From NCBI RefSeq assembly GCF_005796225.1, contig NZ_VAHO01000002.1, forward strand, positions 356,796 through 420,795: DNA of 64,000 nucleotides. Reading direction: 5' to 3'. This document shows positions 17,599-27,534 of this stretch, one piece after another (the stretch's first letter is position 1; every line of letters starts with the position of its first letter). The position numbers and the translations under genes are program-made. The stretch comes from Pseudarthrobacter sp. NamE5 (lineage in GTDB: Bacteria > Actinomycetota > Actinomycetes > Actinomycetales > Micrococcaceae). The notes beneath the pieces were generated by a model. It ran no database searches. It had not been told where the DNA came from and saw only the letters and a list, made by a program, of their open reading frames with translations.

Positions 17599-19725
17599 GT
17601 GCCACATTTGGAAGAGCAAGAACTGTCCTGGACCAGCCTTGACCAGCGCGCGGTGGACACCATCCGCGTCCTGGCAGCGGATGCTGTGGAGAAGGTGGGC
17701 AACGGGCACCCGGGAACGGCGATGAGCCTGGCCCCGGCCGCGTACCTTCTGTTCCAGAAGCTGATGCGCCATGACCCCCGTGATCCTGAGTGGCTGGGCC
17801 GTGACCGGTTCGTCCTCTCCCCCGGGCACACGTCGCTGACCCTTTACATCCAGCTGTTCCTCGCGGGCTACGGCCTGGAGCTGAAGGACCTGGAGGCGCT
17901 GCGCACGTGGGGCTCGCTGACTCCGGGCCACCCGGAGTACAAGCACACCGCCGGCGTCGAGATCACCACCGGCCCCCTCGGCCAGGGCCTGGCCTCCTCG
18001 GTGGGCTTTGCGTATTCGCAGCGCCGCATGCGCGGCCTGTTCGACGCCGATGCTGCCGCCGGTGAGAGCCCGTTCGACCACACCATCTGGGTCATCGCGT
18101 CCGACGGCGACCTCCAGGAAGGTGTCACGGCCGAAGCTTCGTCGCTGGCCGGCCACCAGGAGCTGGGCAACCTTGTTGTTGTCTACGATGAGAACCACAT
18201 CTCCATCGAGGACGACACCGACATTGCCTTCACCGAGGATGTCCTTAAGCGCTACGAGGCGTACGGCTGGCACGTCCAGCGCGTGGACTGGACCAAGACC
18301 GGTGAATACAAGGAAGACGTCCAGGAGCTGTACTCGGCCCTGCTCGCGGCCAAGGCCGAGACGTCCAAGCCCTCCATCGTCTCGCTGCGCACCATCATCG
18401 GCTACCCGGCCCCGAAGAAGCAGAACACCGGCAAGATCCACGGTTCCGCCCTCGGTGCCGAGGAAGTGGCAGCACTGAAGGAAGTTCTGGGCTTCGATCC
18501 GGCCAAGTCCTTCGAGGTGGACCAGGAAGTCCTGGCCCACGCCCGCTCCGTGGTGGACCGCGGCGCTGCCGCCCGGAAGGAATGGGAAGAGGCCTTCAAC
18601 GCCTGGCAGGCCGCTAACCCCGAAGGCGCGGCCCTGCTGCAGCGCATCGAGGCCAAGGAACTGCCCGAGGGCGTCGAGGCTGCCCTTCCGGTGTTCCCCG
18701 CCGGCAAGGACGTCTCCACCCGCGCCGCCTCCGGCAAGGTCCTGAACGCCCTCGGCCCGGTCCTTCCCGAACTGTGGGGCGGTTCCGCTGACCTCGCAGA
18801 ATCGAACAACACCACGATCGAAGGATCGCCGTCGTTTGTTCCGGCCTCCAAGCAGACCGATGCCTGGTCCGGCAACCCGTACGGCCGGGTGCTGCACTTC
18901 GGCATCCGCGAGCACGCCGCCGCGTCGATCGTGAACGGCATCGCCCTGCACGGCCGGACCCGGGCCTTCTCCGGTACGTTCCTGATCTTCTCCGACTACC
19001 AGCGCCCGGCCATCCGCCTTGGCGCGCTGATGGGTGTTCCGTCCCTGTACGTGTGGACGCACGACTCCATCGGCCTGGGCGAGGACGGCCCCACCCACCA
19101 GCCGGTGGAACAGCTCGCCTCGCTGCGCGCCATCGTTGGCCTGGACGTGGTTCGTCCCGGTGACGCCAACGAAGTCGCGGCGGCCTGGAAGACCATGCTG
19201 GAAAACCACGCCAACCCGGCCGGTATCGTCCTGACCCGCCAGAACATCCCCACCTGGGAGCGCGGCAACGGCGAAGCCAGCGGCGACACGTTCGCCTCCA
19301 CCGCCGGTGTGGCCAAGGGCGGCTACGTGCTGGCCGAGGCCTCCAAGGACGGCGCGACCGTCCCGGCCGACATCATCCTGATCGCCACCGGCTCCGAGGT
19401 CCAGCTGGCCGTGAAGGCCCGCGAAACCCTGCAGGCCGAAGGCATCGCCGCCCGCGTCGTCTCCATGCCCTGCGTCGAATGGTTCAACAAGCAGGACGCC
19501 GCATACCGCGAGTCCGTCCTGCCCGCCGCCGTCAAGGCACGTGTGTCGGTAGAGGCCGGACTGGCCCTGGGCTGGAGGGAATTCGTCGGCGATGCCGGCC
19601 GCTCCGTCAGCCTCGAGCACTACGGCGCTTCCGCTGACTACAAGCGCCTCTTCCAGGAGTTCGGCATCACCGCAGAAGCAGTAGCAGCGGCCGCCAAGGA
19701 CTCCCTCGCAGGCCTCCAGGCCTAA
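17599..19725 (+). CDS. tkt: Transketolase
   Basis: Thiamine-diphosphate enzyme moving two-carbon units in the non-oxidative pentose phosphate pathway. The 708 residues show the N-terminal substrate motif [13 protein letters not shown] (34-46), the cofactor motif from SDGDLQEG (168-175) to Asn199, and the pyrimidine-domain segment with GIREHAA and an intact [16 protein letters not shown] loop. I choose GTG 17599, which has an AGAGAGGGG site ten bases upstream; TTG 17608, giving the common MEEQELSW start, is a good alternative. It is the first gene of the pentose phosphate operon, 29 bases before tal. Confidence 0.95.
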   Translation: MPHLEEQELSWTSLDQRAVDTIRVLAADAVEKVGNGHPGTAMSLAPAAYLLFQKLMRHDPRDPEWLGRDRFVLSPGHTSLTLYIQLFLAGYGLELKDLEALRTWGSLTPGHPEYKHTAGVEITTGPLGQGLASSVGFAYSQRRMRGLFDADAAAGESPFDHTIWVIASDGDLQEGVTAEASSLAGHQELGNLVVVYDENHISIEDDTDIAFTEDVLKRYEAYGWHVQRVDWTKTGEYKEDVQELYSALLAAKAETSKPSIVSLRTIIGYPAPKKQNTGKIHGSALGAEEVAALKEVLGFDPAKSFEVDQEVLAHARSVVDRGAAARKEWEEAFNAWQAANPEGAALLQRIEAKELPEGVEAALPVFPAGKDVSTRAASGKVLNALGPVLPELWGGSADLAESNNTTIEGSPSFVPASKQTDAWSGNPYGRVLHFGIREHAAASIVNGIALHGRTRAFSGTFLIFSDYQRPAIRLGALMGVPSLYVWTHDSIGLGEDGPTHQPVEQLASLRAIVGLDVVRPGDANEVAAAWKTMLENHANPAGIVLTRQNIPTWERGNGEASGDTFASTAGVAKGGYVLAEASKDGATVPADIILIATGSEVQLAVKARETLQAEGIAARVVSMPCVEWFNKQDAAYRESVLPAAVKARVSVEAGLALGWREFVGDAGRSVSLEHYGASADYKRLFQEFGITAEAVAAAAKDSLAGLQA

Positions 19726-19754
19726 CCACCAAAATTTCCCAGGAGATAAAAACA

Positions 19755-20870
19755 ATGACTACTCCCACCCAGCAGCTCTCCGACGCCGGAGTTTCCATCT
19801 GGCTTGATGACCTTTCCCGCGGACGCCTGGAAACTGGCACCCTGGCCAAGCTCATCGAAGAGAAGAACGTGGTCGGTGTGACCACCAACCCGTCGATCTT
19901 CCACGCCGCTATCACCGCCGGCACGGACTACGACGCCACCATCGCGAAGCAGGCCGCCGCTGGTGCCAGCATCGAGGACACCATCTTCGAGATCACCACC
20001 ACCGACGTCGCCGACGCCTGCGACCTGTTCGCCCCCGTGGCAGCAGCCACCAACGGCGTGGACGGGCGTGTGTCCATCGAGGTGGACCCGCGCCTGGCCT
20101 GGGACACCGCCGGCACCATCGCCGAAGCCAAGCACCTGTACAAGCGGGTCAACAAGGACAACGTCCTGATCAAGATCCCGGCGACCCTCGAGGGCCTTGA
20201 GGCGATAACAGCAACCCTGGCAGAGGGCATCAGCGTCAACGTGACCCTGATCTTTTCCCTCCAGCGCTACCGCGCGGTCATCAACGCCTTCCAGTCCGGA
20301 CTGGAGCAGGCCAAGGAAAACGGCCACGACCTCTCGAAGATCCACTCCGTGGCCTCCTTCTTCGTCTCCCGCGTGGACTCCGAGATCGACAAGCGCCTGA
20401 CCGCGATCGGCACCGACGAGGCCCTCGCCCTCAAGGGCAAGGCCGGCCTGGCCAACGCCCGCCTGGCCTACCAGGTGTACGAAGAGCTCTTCGCCACCGA
20501 ACGCTGGGCATTGCTGGCCGAGTCCGGCGCACTCCCCCAGCGCCCCCTGTGGGCCTCCACCGGCGTGAAGGACCCCGCCTACCCGGACACCCTCTACGTC
20601 ACCGAGCTCGTCGCCCGCGGCGTGGTCAACACCATGCCCGAGAAGACGCTGGACGCCACCTTCGACCACGGCGTGGTCACCGGTGACACCATCACCGGCA
20701 CCTACACCGAAGCCAACAGCACCCTGGACGCCCTGGAAAAGCTGGGCGTCTCCTACAACGAGGTCGTCGCACTCCTCGAAACCGAAGGCCTGGACAAGTT
20801 CGTGGCCAGCTGGAAGGAGCTGCTGGGCGACGTCGAAGGTGCCCTTGCCGCCGCACGGAAGGCTTCCTAA
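19755..20870 (+). CDS. tal: Transaldolase
   Basis: Transfers the dihydroxyacetone unit between sugar phosphates. The 371 residues belong to the longer actinobacterial and cyanobacterial type. The Schiff-base lysine is Lys140 in NVLIKIPAT, and the N-terminal GVTTNPSIF motif is at 41-49. An AGGAGAT ribosome site lies about nine bases before ATG 19755. It sits six bases before pgi; in some related lineages the two are fused, here they are separate but adjacent. Confidence 0.96.
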   Translation: MTTPTQQLSDAGVSIWLDDLSRGRLETGTLAKLIEEKNVVGVTTNPSIFHAAITAGTDYDATIAKQAAAGASIEDTIFEITTTDVADACDLFAPVAAATNGVDGRVSIEVDPRLAWDTAGTIAEAKHLYKRVNKDNVLIKIPATLEGLEAITATLAEGISVNVTLIFSLQRYRAVINAFQSGLEQAKENGHDLSKIHSVASFFVSRVDSEIDKRLTAIGTDEALALKGKAGLANARLAYQVYEELFATERWALLAESGALPQRPLWASTGVKDPAYPDTLYVTELVARGVVNTMPEKTLDATFDHGVVTGDTITGTYTEANSTLDALEKLGVSYNEVVALLETEGLDKFVASWKELLGDVEGALAAARKAS

Positions 20871-20876
20871 CCAACC

Positions 20877-22511
20877 ATGAGCACACTCAGCTACGACGCC
20901 ACAGGAGCCGCACAGCAGGCCCTGGAACAGCACCTCCCCTCACTGGTGGAGGACCGCATTGCCACCCGGATCTTCGCCAAGGACCACACCCTGTGGGGTT
21001 CCGATGCCGCGGCCGAGTCCGCCATCCGCCTCGGCTGGGTGGAAGCTGCCACGGTCTCCCAGCCCCTGGTCAAGGACATCCTGGAACTCCGCGACGCCCT
21101 GAGGGCTGAAGGCGTTACCCGTATCGTCCTGTGCGGCATGGGCGGATCCTCGCTGGCTCCGGAGGTTATTGCAGGTACCGCCGGCGTCGAGCTGACTGTG
21201 CTGGACAGCACGGACCCTGACCAGGTCCGTGCTGCCCTGGCGGACCGGCTTGCGGAGACCGCCATTGTTGTCTCGTCCAAGTCCGGCTCCACCGTGGAAA
21301 CGGACTCCCAGCGGAGGGTCTTCGAAAAGGCATTCGCTGACGCCGGCATCGATGCCGCAAGCCGGATCATCATTGTCACCGATCCGGGCTCCCCGCTGGA
21401 CAAAGCCTCCCGCGATTCCGGATACCGCGCCGTCTTCAACGCCGATCCTAACGTCGGCGGCCGCTTCTCGGCCCTGACCGCCTTCGGCCTGGTGCCTTCC
21501 GGCCTGGCGGGCGTGGACATCCAGGCTTTCCTCGACGAGGCCGAGGAAGCAGCGGAAATCCTTAACGATGACGCACCCGAGAACATCGGGCTTGCACTGG
21601 GAACCGCACTGGGCGGAACAAATCCCCTGCGCAACAAGATCATCATTGCCGAGGACGGCTCGGGGATCGTCGGCTTTGCCGACTGGGCCGAGCAGCTCAT
21701 CGCCGAGTCCACCGGCAAGCTGGGAACCGGTGTTCTGCCGGTGGTCGCCGGTCCGGCCGCCCCGGAAGTCACGTCCGGAGCCCCGGACGTCCTGGTGGTG
21801 CGCCTGGTTGCCGCGGACGCCGACGTCGAGCTCGGTGAAAACGAGGTTGCGGTCGCCGGCGGACTGCCCACCCAGATGATGGTATGGGAATTCGCCACTG
21901 CCGTGGCCGGACGCCTGCTGGGGATCAACCCCTTTGACCAGCCCGACGTAGAGGCCGCAAAGGTGGCCGCCCGCGGACTTCTGGACGCCCGGCCCGAGCC
22001 CACCCCGGCGGCGTTCGTCGATGGAGCCATTGAGGTCCGCGGCGGCGACTGGCTGGGCGAAGCCGCCACCGCCGAAGAGGCTATCCGTGCCCTGCTGGGG
22101 ACCCTCCTGCCGGACAGCTACCTCAGCGTCCAGGCCTACTTCGACCGGCTTGCCTTTGCGCAGCTCGAAAGCGTCCGTGACGAGCTGGCAGCTGTCACCG
22201 GTCGTCCGGTGACGTTCGGCTGGGGCCCCCGCTTCCTGCACTCCACTGGCCAGTTCCACAAGGGCGGGCCCGCGATTGGTGTGTTCCTGCAGGTCACTGC
22301 CGACGCGGCGGAAGACCTTGCCATCCCGGACCGTCCCTTCACCTTTGGGCAGCTGATCGCCGCACAGGCTGCCGGCGACGCGCAGGTCCTGAGCGAGCAC
22401 GGCCGGCCCGTGCTGCGCCTGCACCTGACCGACCGGGCCGCCGGTGTGGCACAGTTGCAGGACATCATCGCTGCCCTGTCCGCCAGGTCAGCCACCGTTA
22501 CCGAAAGCTAG
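20877..22511 (+). CDS. pgi: Glucose-6-phosphate isomerase
   Basis: Interconverts glucose-6-phosphate and fructose-6-phosphate, joining glycolysis to the pentose phosphate genes around it. The 544 residues carry two SIS sugar-isomerase regions, with GMGGSSLAPE at 87-96 and the phosphate-binding SSKSGSTVET at 133-142. The later GWGPRFLHSTGQFHKGGP segment fits the active-site region. The sequence is of the divergent type found next to or fused with tal, not the E. coli type. ATG 20877 has no clear ribosome site and may depend on coupling to tal, six bases upstream. Confidence 0.93.
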   Translation: MSTLSYDATGAAQQALEQHLPSLVEDRIATRIFAKDHTLWGSDAAAESAIRLGWVEAATVSQPLVKDILELRDALRAEGVTRIVLCGMGGSSLAPEVIAGTAGVELTVLDSTDPDQVRAALADRLAETAIVVSSKSGSTVETDSQRRVFEKAFADAGIDAASRIIIVTDPGSPLDKASRDSGYRAVFNADPNVGGRFSALTAFGLVPSGLAGVDIQAFLDEAEEAAEILNDDAPENIGLALGTALGGTNPLRNKIIIAEDGSGIVGFADWAEQLIAESTGKLGTGVLPVVAGPAAPEVTSGAPDVLVVRLVAADADVELGENEVAVAGGLPTQMMVWEFATAVAGRLLGINPFDQPDVEAAKVAARGLLDARPEPTPAAFVDGAIEVRGGDWLGEAATAEEAIRALLGTLLPDSYLSVQAYFDRLAFAQLESVRDELAAVTGRPVTFGWGPRFLHSTGQFHKGGPAIGVFLQVTADAAEDLAIPDRPFTFGQLIAAQAAGDAQVLSEHGRPVLRLHLTDRAAGVAQLQDIIAALSARSATVTES

Positions 22512-22524
22512 GGCACAGAGCACC

Positions 22525-24093
22525 ATGCCAGAAACTGAATACGGCAGGTCTGCCGGGACGCGTTCCGGCCAACGCCGGAATCCGCTCCGGGACCCGCGTG
22601 ACCGCCGCCTGAACCGGATTGCCGGCCCGTCGTCGCTGGTGCTCTTCGGAGTCACCGGCGACCTCGCCCGGAAGAAACTCATGCCGGCCGTGTACGATCT
22701 CGCCAACCGCGGCCTCCTGCCGCCCAGCTTTGCCTTGGTGGGCTTCGGGCGCCGGCCGTGGAGTGATGAAGACTTTGCCGCGCAGGTGAAATCGTCGGTG
22801 CAGTCGTACGCGCGGACGCCCTTTGATGAGGCTGTCTGGAACCAGCTGTCCGAGGGCATCCGTTTTGTCCAGGGAGAGTTCGACGACGACGGCGCCTTTG
22901 AGCGGCTCGGCGAAACCATTAAGGAACTCGACGACGTCCGGGGCACCCGGGGGAACCACGCGTTCTACCTGTCCATTCCGCCCAAGGCGTTTGAGCAGGT
23001 CTGCCGGCAGCTGTCCAAGCACGGCCTGGCGCAGGCCGAGGGTGAGAAGTGGCGCCGCGTGGTGATCGAAAAGCCGTTCGGGCACGACCTCGAGTCCGCC
23101 CGGAAGCTGAACGACATTGTGGAGTCGGTGTTTCCGCAGGATGCGGTGTTCCGCATCGACCACTACCTGGGCAAGGAAACGGTCCAGAACATCCTGGCAC
23201 TGCGGTTCGCGAACCAGCTGTTTGAGCCGCTATGGAACGCGAACTACGTGGACCACGTCCAGATCACCATGGCCGAGGACATCGGCACCGGCGGCCGGGC
23301 GGGGTATTACGACGGCGTGGGCGCGGCCCGCGACGTGATCCAGAACCATCTGCTTCAGTTGCTGGCGCTGACGGCGATGGAGGAGCCAATCTCCTTCAAT
23401 GCCGACCACCTGCGTGCGGAGAAGGAAAAGGTCCTCGCCGCCGTCAAGCTTCCGGAGGACTTGTCCACGCATTCGGCGCGGGGCCAGTTCACTGGCGGCT
23501 GGCAGGGCGGGGAACAGGTCCAGGGCTACCTGGAGGAAGAAGGCATCCCGGCTGATTCCACGACGGAAACCTTCGCCGCGATCCGGGTGGACATCCACAC
23601 CCGCCGCTGGTCCGGTGTGCCGTTCTACCTGCGCGCCGGCAAGCGGCTGGGCCGCCGCGTCACCGAGATCGCGGTGGTGTTCAAGCGTGCACCAAACCTG
23701 CTGTTCCGTGACCACGCCGAGGATGACTTCGGCCAGAACGCGGTAGTAATCCGCGTCCAGCCCGATGAGGGCGTGACTATAAGGTTCGGCTCGAAGGTTC
23801 CGGGCACGCAGATGGAAGTCCGGGACGTGACCATGGACTTCGGGTACGGCCATTCCTTCACCGAATCCAGCCCGGAGGCCTACGAGCGGCTGATCCTGGA
23901 CGTGCTCCTGGGCGAGCCGCCGCTGTTCCCGCGGCATGAGGAGGTGGAGCTGTCCTGGAAGATCCTTGACCCGTTCGAGGAGTACTGGGCCACCCTGAAC
24001 GAACAGCCCGAGCCCTACGCCCCGGGCTCCTGGGGACCTGCCTCTGCCGACGAGCTGCTGGCCCGCGACGGACGAACCTGGAGAAGGCCATGA
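22525..24093 (+). CDS. zwf: Glucose-6-phosphate dehydrogenase
   Basis: First oxidative step of the pentose phosphate pathway and a source of NADPH. The 522 residues include the coenzyme motif GVTGDLA (42-48), the substrate motif RIDHYLGKE (210-218) and the EKPFGHDLESA segment. ATG 22525 is 13 bases after the pgi stop. The stop overlaps opcA by four bases (ATGA, 24090-24093), consistent with OpcA acting on this enzyme. Confidence 0.96.
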   Translation: MPETEYGRSAGTRSGQRRNPLRDPRDRRLNRIAGPSSLVLFGVTGDLARKKLMPAVYDLANRGLLPPSFALVGFGRRPWSDEDFAAQVKSSVQSYARTPFDEAVWNQLSEGIRFVQGEFDDDGAFERLGETIKELDDVRGTRGNHAFYLSIPPKAFEQVCRQLSKHGLAQAEGEKWRRVVIEKPFGHDLESARKLNDIVESVFPQDAVFRIDHYLGKETVQNILALRFANQLFEPLWNANYVDHVQITMAEDIGTGGRAGYYDGVGAARDVIQNHLLQLLALTAMEEPISFNADHLRAEKEKVLAAVKLPEDLSTHSARGQFTGGWQGGEQVQGYLEEEGIPADSTTETFAAIRVDIHTRRWSGVPFYLRAGKRLGRRVTEIAVVFKRAPNLLFRDHAEDDFGQNAVVIRVQPDEGVTIRFGSKVPGTQMEVRDVTMDFGYGHSFTESSPEAYERLILDVLLGEPPLFPRHEEVELSWKILDPFEEYWATLNEQPEPYAPGSWGPASADELLARDGRTWRRP

Positions 24094-25031
24094 TTGTGGA
24101 TTTGCCGGACACCACCACCTCGAGCGTTTCAAAAAAACTGATGGCTCTGCGCGAGCAGGGCGGCGTCATCGCCCTGGGCCGGGTTCTTACCCTCGTGGTG
24201 GTCACCAAGTCCGGGCTTGAGGAAGAAGCTATCGAGGCGGCCAACGATGCCAGCCGGGAGCACCCCTGCCGGATCATTGTCCTCGCCGACGCGGGAGCAG
24301 ACGCCGAGGACCGGCTGGACGCCCAGATCCGGGTGGGCGGTGACGCGGGTGCGTCCGAGGTGATCGTGCTGCGCGGTTACGGCCAGCTTTCGCATGAAAG
24401 CGAGTCGCTGGTCGCTGCCCTGCTGCTCCCGGACGCCCCGATCGTGGCTTGGTGGCCGCACGGCGCCCCGCAAAACGCCTGCGAAACCTCCATCGGCCGC
24501 ATCGCGCACCGCCGCATCACCGATTCGGCGAACGAACCGGATCCGCAGGCGGCGCTGGAGAATATCCACAAAACCTACCGGGCCGGCGACACGGACCTGG
24601 CGTGGACACGCCTCACGAACTGGCGGATTCAACTCGCCGCCGCTTTGGACGAGGTTGACCCCTCACCGGTCACCGCCGTCGCCGTCGAGGGTGCCTCGGA
24701 TTCGCCGAGCACCATTCTCCTGGCGGCTTGGCTCACCCTCGCGCTCGAAGCACCCGTGACCATCGTGGCCGACCCCGCCGGAACGGGCATTCGCCGCGTC
24801 CGGCTCACACGGCCCGGCGGGGACGTCCAGCTCTTCCGCCCGGGACTTTCCGTGGCCGAACTGACCCAGCCGGGTCAGCCTGCCCAGCGCATCTCGCTGC
24901 CACGCCGCAGCCTCCGGGACTGCCTGGCCGAGGAACTGCGCCGCCTTGACCCGGACGAAGTCTTCGGTGAAGTGATTACTATGGGACTGCCACGAACCAA
25001 TCTAAGGAGCGTCCGACCCAGTGAGCGTTGA
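24090..25031 (+). CDS. opcA: Glucose-6-phosphate dehydrogenase assembly protein OpcA
   Basis: Accessory protein that allosterically activates or assembles G6PDH in actinobacteria and cyanobacteria. The 313 residues match the OpcA pattern with PIVAWWPHGAP at about 117-127 and an internal ANEPDPQAAL segment. GGAGAAGG precedes ATG 24090. It overlaps zwf by four bases and pgl by eleven bases (25021-25031), so the three oxidative-branch proteins are probably made in step. Confidence 0.94.
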   Translation: MIVDLPDTTTSSVSKKLMALREQGGVIALGRVLTLVVVTKSGLEEEAIEAANDASREHPCRIIVLADAGADAEDRLDAQIRVGGDAGASEVIVLRGYGQLSHESESLVAALLLPDAPIVAWWPHGAPQNACETSIGRIAHRRITDSANEPDPQAALENIHKTYRAGDTDLAWTRLTNWRIQLAAALDEVDPSPVTAVAVEGASDSPSTILLAAWLTLALEAPVTIVADPAGTGIRRVRLTRPGGDVQLFRPGLSVAELTQPGQPAQRISLPRRSLRDCLAEELRRLDPDEVFGEVITMGLPRTNLRSVRPSER

Positions 25032-25839
25032 GCCAAGAGTAAGCATCCATCCTGATTCGTCCGTGTTGATGGCGGCCATCGCGGCCCGCCTGATTACCAA
25101 GCTTGTGGATGTCCAGGACAAGCATGGTGAAGCCACCGTGGTCCTGACGGGCGGTACGGTGGGCATTGGCACGCTCAAGGCTGTTGTTGACTCTCCGGCG
25201 GCACCCGCCGTCGACTGGTCAAAGGTGAACTTCTGGTGGGGAGATGAAAGGTTCGTTCCGTCCGACGATCCGGACCGGAACACGAAGCAGGCCTTCGATG
25301 CACTGCTGTCGCATATTCCGGTTGACCCCGAGCGGGTGCACATCCCCGGGTCGGCGGACGACTTCGGCAGCCCTGAGGAAGCCGCGGAGGACTATGCCCG
25401 CCGGTTTCGGGAGGCTGCTGCAGCCGAACATGCCGCCGACATGTCCGACGACCGGCCGGATGAGCCTGCTGCGCTCCCCCGGCTCGATGTTGTCCTGCTG
25501 GGGGTTGGACCGGACGCGCATGTTGCATCGCTGTTCCCTGAGCAGGCCGGGATCCGTGAAAAGCAGCTGACGGTGGTGGGAGTCCGAAACTCCCCCAAGC
25601 CGCCTCCGCTGCGGGTATCCCTCACCCTGCCCGCCATCAACACTGCCTCGGAGGTGTGGATGGTTGTGGCGGGAGAGGACAAGGCCGGCGCTGTGGGACT
25701 GGCCCTCGCCGGCGCCAACCCGGTGCAGGTACCGGCTGCGGGGCCGCGGGGAACATCGCGGACGCTGTGGCTCATTGACGAAAATGCTGCTTCACGTGTC
25801 CCGCATCAGCTCGTCCGGAAGGACGCCGCGGGCGCGTAG
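25021..25839 (+). CDS. pgl: 6-phosphogluconolactonase
   Basis: Hydrolyses the lactone made by Zwf. The 272 residues contain NFWWGDERFVP (about 70-80) and the conserved LLGVGPDAHVASLFP, the family's signature regions. GTG 25021 lies inside the opcA end, with AAGGAG about ten bases upstream. An insert of about 20 residues rich in Asp and Ala (AAAEHAADMSDDRPDEPAA) precedes the second motif. The last 48 bases overlap the 3' end of rbpA on the other strand, and no terminator separates them. Confidence 0.94.
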   Translation: MSVEPRVSIHPDSSVLMAAIAARLITKLVDVQDKHGEATVVLTGGTVGIGTLKAVVDSPAAPAVDWSKVNFWWGDERFVPSDDPDRNTKQAFDALLSHIPVDPERVHIPGSADDFGSPEEAAEDYARRFREAAAAEHAADMSDDRPDEPAALPRLDVVLLGVGPDAHVASLFPEQAGIREKQLTVVGVRNSPKPPPLRVSLTLPAINTASEVWMVVAGEDKAGAVGLALAGANPVQVPAAGPRGTSRTLWLIDENAASRVPHQLVRKDAAGA

Positions 25840-26181
25840 CTTTGCCAGCGCTCCGGCCAGCACGTCTTCGGCGTCCTGGCTGGAGCGCCGTTCTTTAACA
25901 TACTCAAGGTGGCTCTTGAAACCTTCGTCCATGACGTCCGCCGCAGCTGCCTGCCCGTCCCGGGAGGCCGGGGCGCCACACCGCCGGCAATCCCAGACGA
26001 GCGGAATCTGGTCCTCGGGGAGCTTGAGGAACACCGGCCTGGTTTCATGGCCATTGGCGCACCAGTACGAGACCTGAATGCGCGGCACGGCCTGTCCGTG
26101 GTCCTCTGACTCGAAGCTGAAACCCGTTCCTTCCGTGACTCCCGCGCGGGTGCCGCGGAAGCCGGATGCCGGATGAATCAT
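25792..26181 (-). CDS. rbpA: RNA polymerase-binding protein RbpA
   Basis: Actinobacterial transcription activator that binds RNA polymerase and principal sigma factors. The 129 residues begin MIHPASGFRGTRAG and carry a zinc-binding core domain with Cys41, His45, Cys65 and Cys68 (YWCANGH and CRRCG), followed by a helical C-terminal region with the LEYVKERRSSQDAEDVL sigma-interacting part. ATG 26181 has an AGGAG site seven bases upstream; the frame is open further upstream but without family similarity. It lies downstream of secG behind a hairpin and overlaps pgl tail to tail. Confidence 0.95.
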   Translation of the reverse strand: MIHPASGFRGTRAGVTEGTGFSFESEDHGQAVPRIQVSYWCANGHETRPVFLKLPEDQIPLVWDCRRCGAPASRDGQAAAADVMDEGFKSHLEYVKERRSSQDAEDVLAGALAKLRARGVLPDELMRDT

Positions 26182-26205
26182 CGGGACTCCTGCCTGGTTA
26201 AACAG

Positions 26206-26238
26206 AACTGTGGCTGTCGGGAACCGACAGCCACAGTT
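26206..26238 (-). terminator. Hairpin between secG and rbpA
   Basis: Perfect 15-bp stem (arms 26206-26220 and 26224-26238) with a three-base loop, 64 bases past the secG stop and 24 bases before the rbpA start codon. In the leftward direction the sequence continues CTGTTTAACC, only a weak T-run. It may end the gap-pgk-tpiA-secG transcript or attenuate read-through into rbpA. Confidence 0.65.
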
Positions 26239-26302
26239 TAGTTGGCAGACCTGCCCGCCGGGAGTGTCACCGCGGCAGTTTCTGTTATCAGGGGTGACCG
26301 GC

Positions 26303-26560
26303 TTAGGAATCTCCACCGGCAGTAAACCGCATGATCAGCCCGAGCGCGATGATCACGATGCCCCAGGTGACGCCGAGGATCACAGTAAACCGGTTGAGGT
26401 TGCGTTCGGCCACGCCCGAGGAGCTTAGGCCGGAGCTCATGCCGCCGCCGAACATGTCGGACAGACCGCCGCCCCGTCCCTTGTGAAGGAGGATGAGCAG
26501 TGTCAGCAGGAGGCTGGTGATGCCCAGGAGGATCTGCAGAATGACATGAAGAACGTCCAC
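26303..26560 (-). CDS. secG: Preprotein translocase subunit SecG
   Basis: Small membrane partner of SecYE in protein export. The 85 residues form two hydrophobic helices (about 6-25 and 60-79) around a glycine- and serine-rich cytoplasmic loop containing LHKGRGGGLSDMFGG, the SecG signature. GTG 26560 follows an AAAGG site. It is the fourth gene of the gap-pgk-tpiA-secG run, a conserved arrangement in actinobacteria. Confidence 0.95.
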   Translation of the reverse strand: MDVLHVILQILLGITSLLLTLLILLHKGRGGGLSDMFGGGMSSGLSSSGVAERNLNRFTVILGVTWGIVIIALGLIMRFTAGGDS

Positions 26561-26610
26561 GACGGCCTTTCAGAAAGTTGGATTTGCGGGAGTGTGCGCA
26601 GTGGGACGGA

Positions 26611-27426
26611 CTAGTCCGCCACCAGGTGACTCTCGAACCTGACAATATTAGCAAACTCGGCCGCGTCGAGACTTGCGCCACCCACCAGCAGGCCGTCCAC
26701 GTCGCGTTCCTTGAGGATGGCGGCGGCGTTGTTGGCCTTGACCGAACCGCCGTAGAGCAGGCGGGTCTTCCCAGCCGCTTCCGGGCCGAACAGGGAGTCG
26801 AGCTCTGCGCGGATGTCGGCGCACATCTCCTGGGCGTCCTCCGGCCCGGCAACTTCGCCGGTACCAATGGCCCAGACCGGCTCGTAGGCTACCACGAGCT
26901 CCGCCGCCTGGTCCGGGGTAAGGCCAGCGACACCGGCGCGCAGCTGCTCCAATGTGTGGTTGACGTGCGTGCCGGCCTGGCGGATTTCCAGTCCTTCGCC
27001 AACGCATAGTACGGGAACGAGGCCGTGCTTGAAGGCTGCCTTGACCTTGGCATTGAGGACGTCGTCGGACTCGTTGTGGATGGTGCGGCGTTCGCTGTGG
27101 CCCACCAGGACGTATTTGCAGCCCAGCTTGCTCAGGAACTGGCCCGAGATGTCCCCGGTATATGCTCCGGAATCGAACTGGGACAGGTCCTGCCCGCCGT
27201 AGGCAATGTCCAGGTCGTCACCCTGCACCAGGGTCTGCACACCGCGGAGGTCGGTGAACGGCGGGAAGACTGCCACTTCAACCCGGCTGTAGTCGTGCTT
27301 GGCATCCGAAAGGGTCCAGGCAAGCTTCTGCAGGAGGGTGATGCCCTGCACGTGGTCCATGTTCATTTTCCAGTTGCCGGCGATGAAGGGTTTGCGGTCG
27401 AAAGCGCCGTTCGTTGAAGTAGTCAC
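26611..27426 (-). CDS. tpiA: Triose-phosphate isomerase
   Basis: Interconverts dihydroxyacetone phosphate and glyceraldehyde-3-phosphate. The 271 residues contain the full catalytic set: Asn18 and Lys20 in AGNWKMN, His110 in VLVGHSERR and Glu182 in [14 protein letters not shown] 27426 is chosen because GGAGA lies six bases upstream and the family N-terminus follows; the frame extends further without similarity. It sits between pgk and secG. Confidence 0.96.
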   Translation of the reverse strand: MTTSTNGAFDRKPFIAGNWKMNMDHVQGITLLQKLAWTLSDAKHDYSRVEVAVFPPFTDLRGVQTLVQGDDLDIAYGGQDLSQFDSGAYTGDISGQFLSKLGCKYVLVGHSERRTIHNESDDVLNAKVKAAFKHGLVPVLCVGEGLEIRQAGTHVNHTLEQLRAGVAGLTPDQAAELVVAYEPVWAIGTGEVAGPEDAQEMCADIRAELDSLFGPEAAGKTRLLYGGSVKANNAAAILKERDVDGLLVGGASLDAAEFANIVRFESHLVAD

Positions 27427-27534
27427 ATATTCTCCAAAAGAGGTTCTGATAAGTGTTGGGCCGGCAGGCTGCGGACGCAGCCTGCCGGCCCCGGGGACTG
27501 GACACAAGTCCGGTACGGCTACCGGACACTGTTC

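Noticed and set aside
17545..19755. A 736-codon minus-strand frame opposite tkt
   Set aside because: It mirrors the transketolase codons, with Gly/Val/Asp-rich translation and no recognisable domain.
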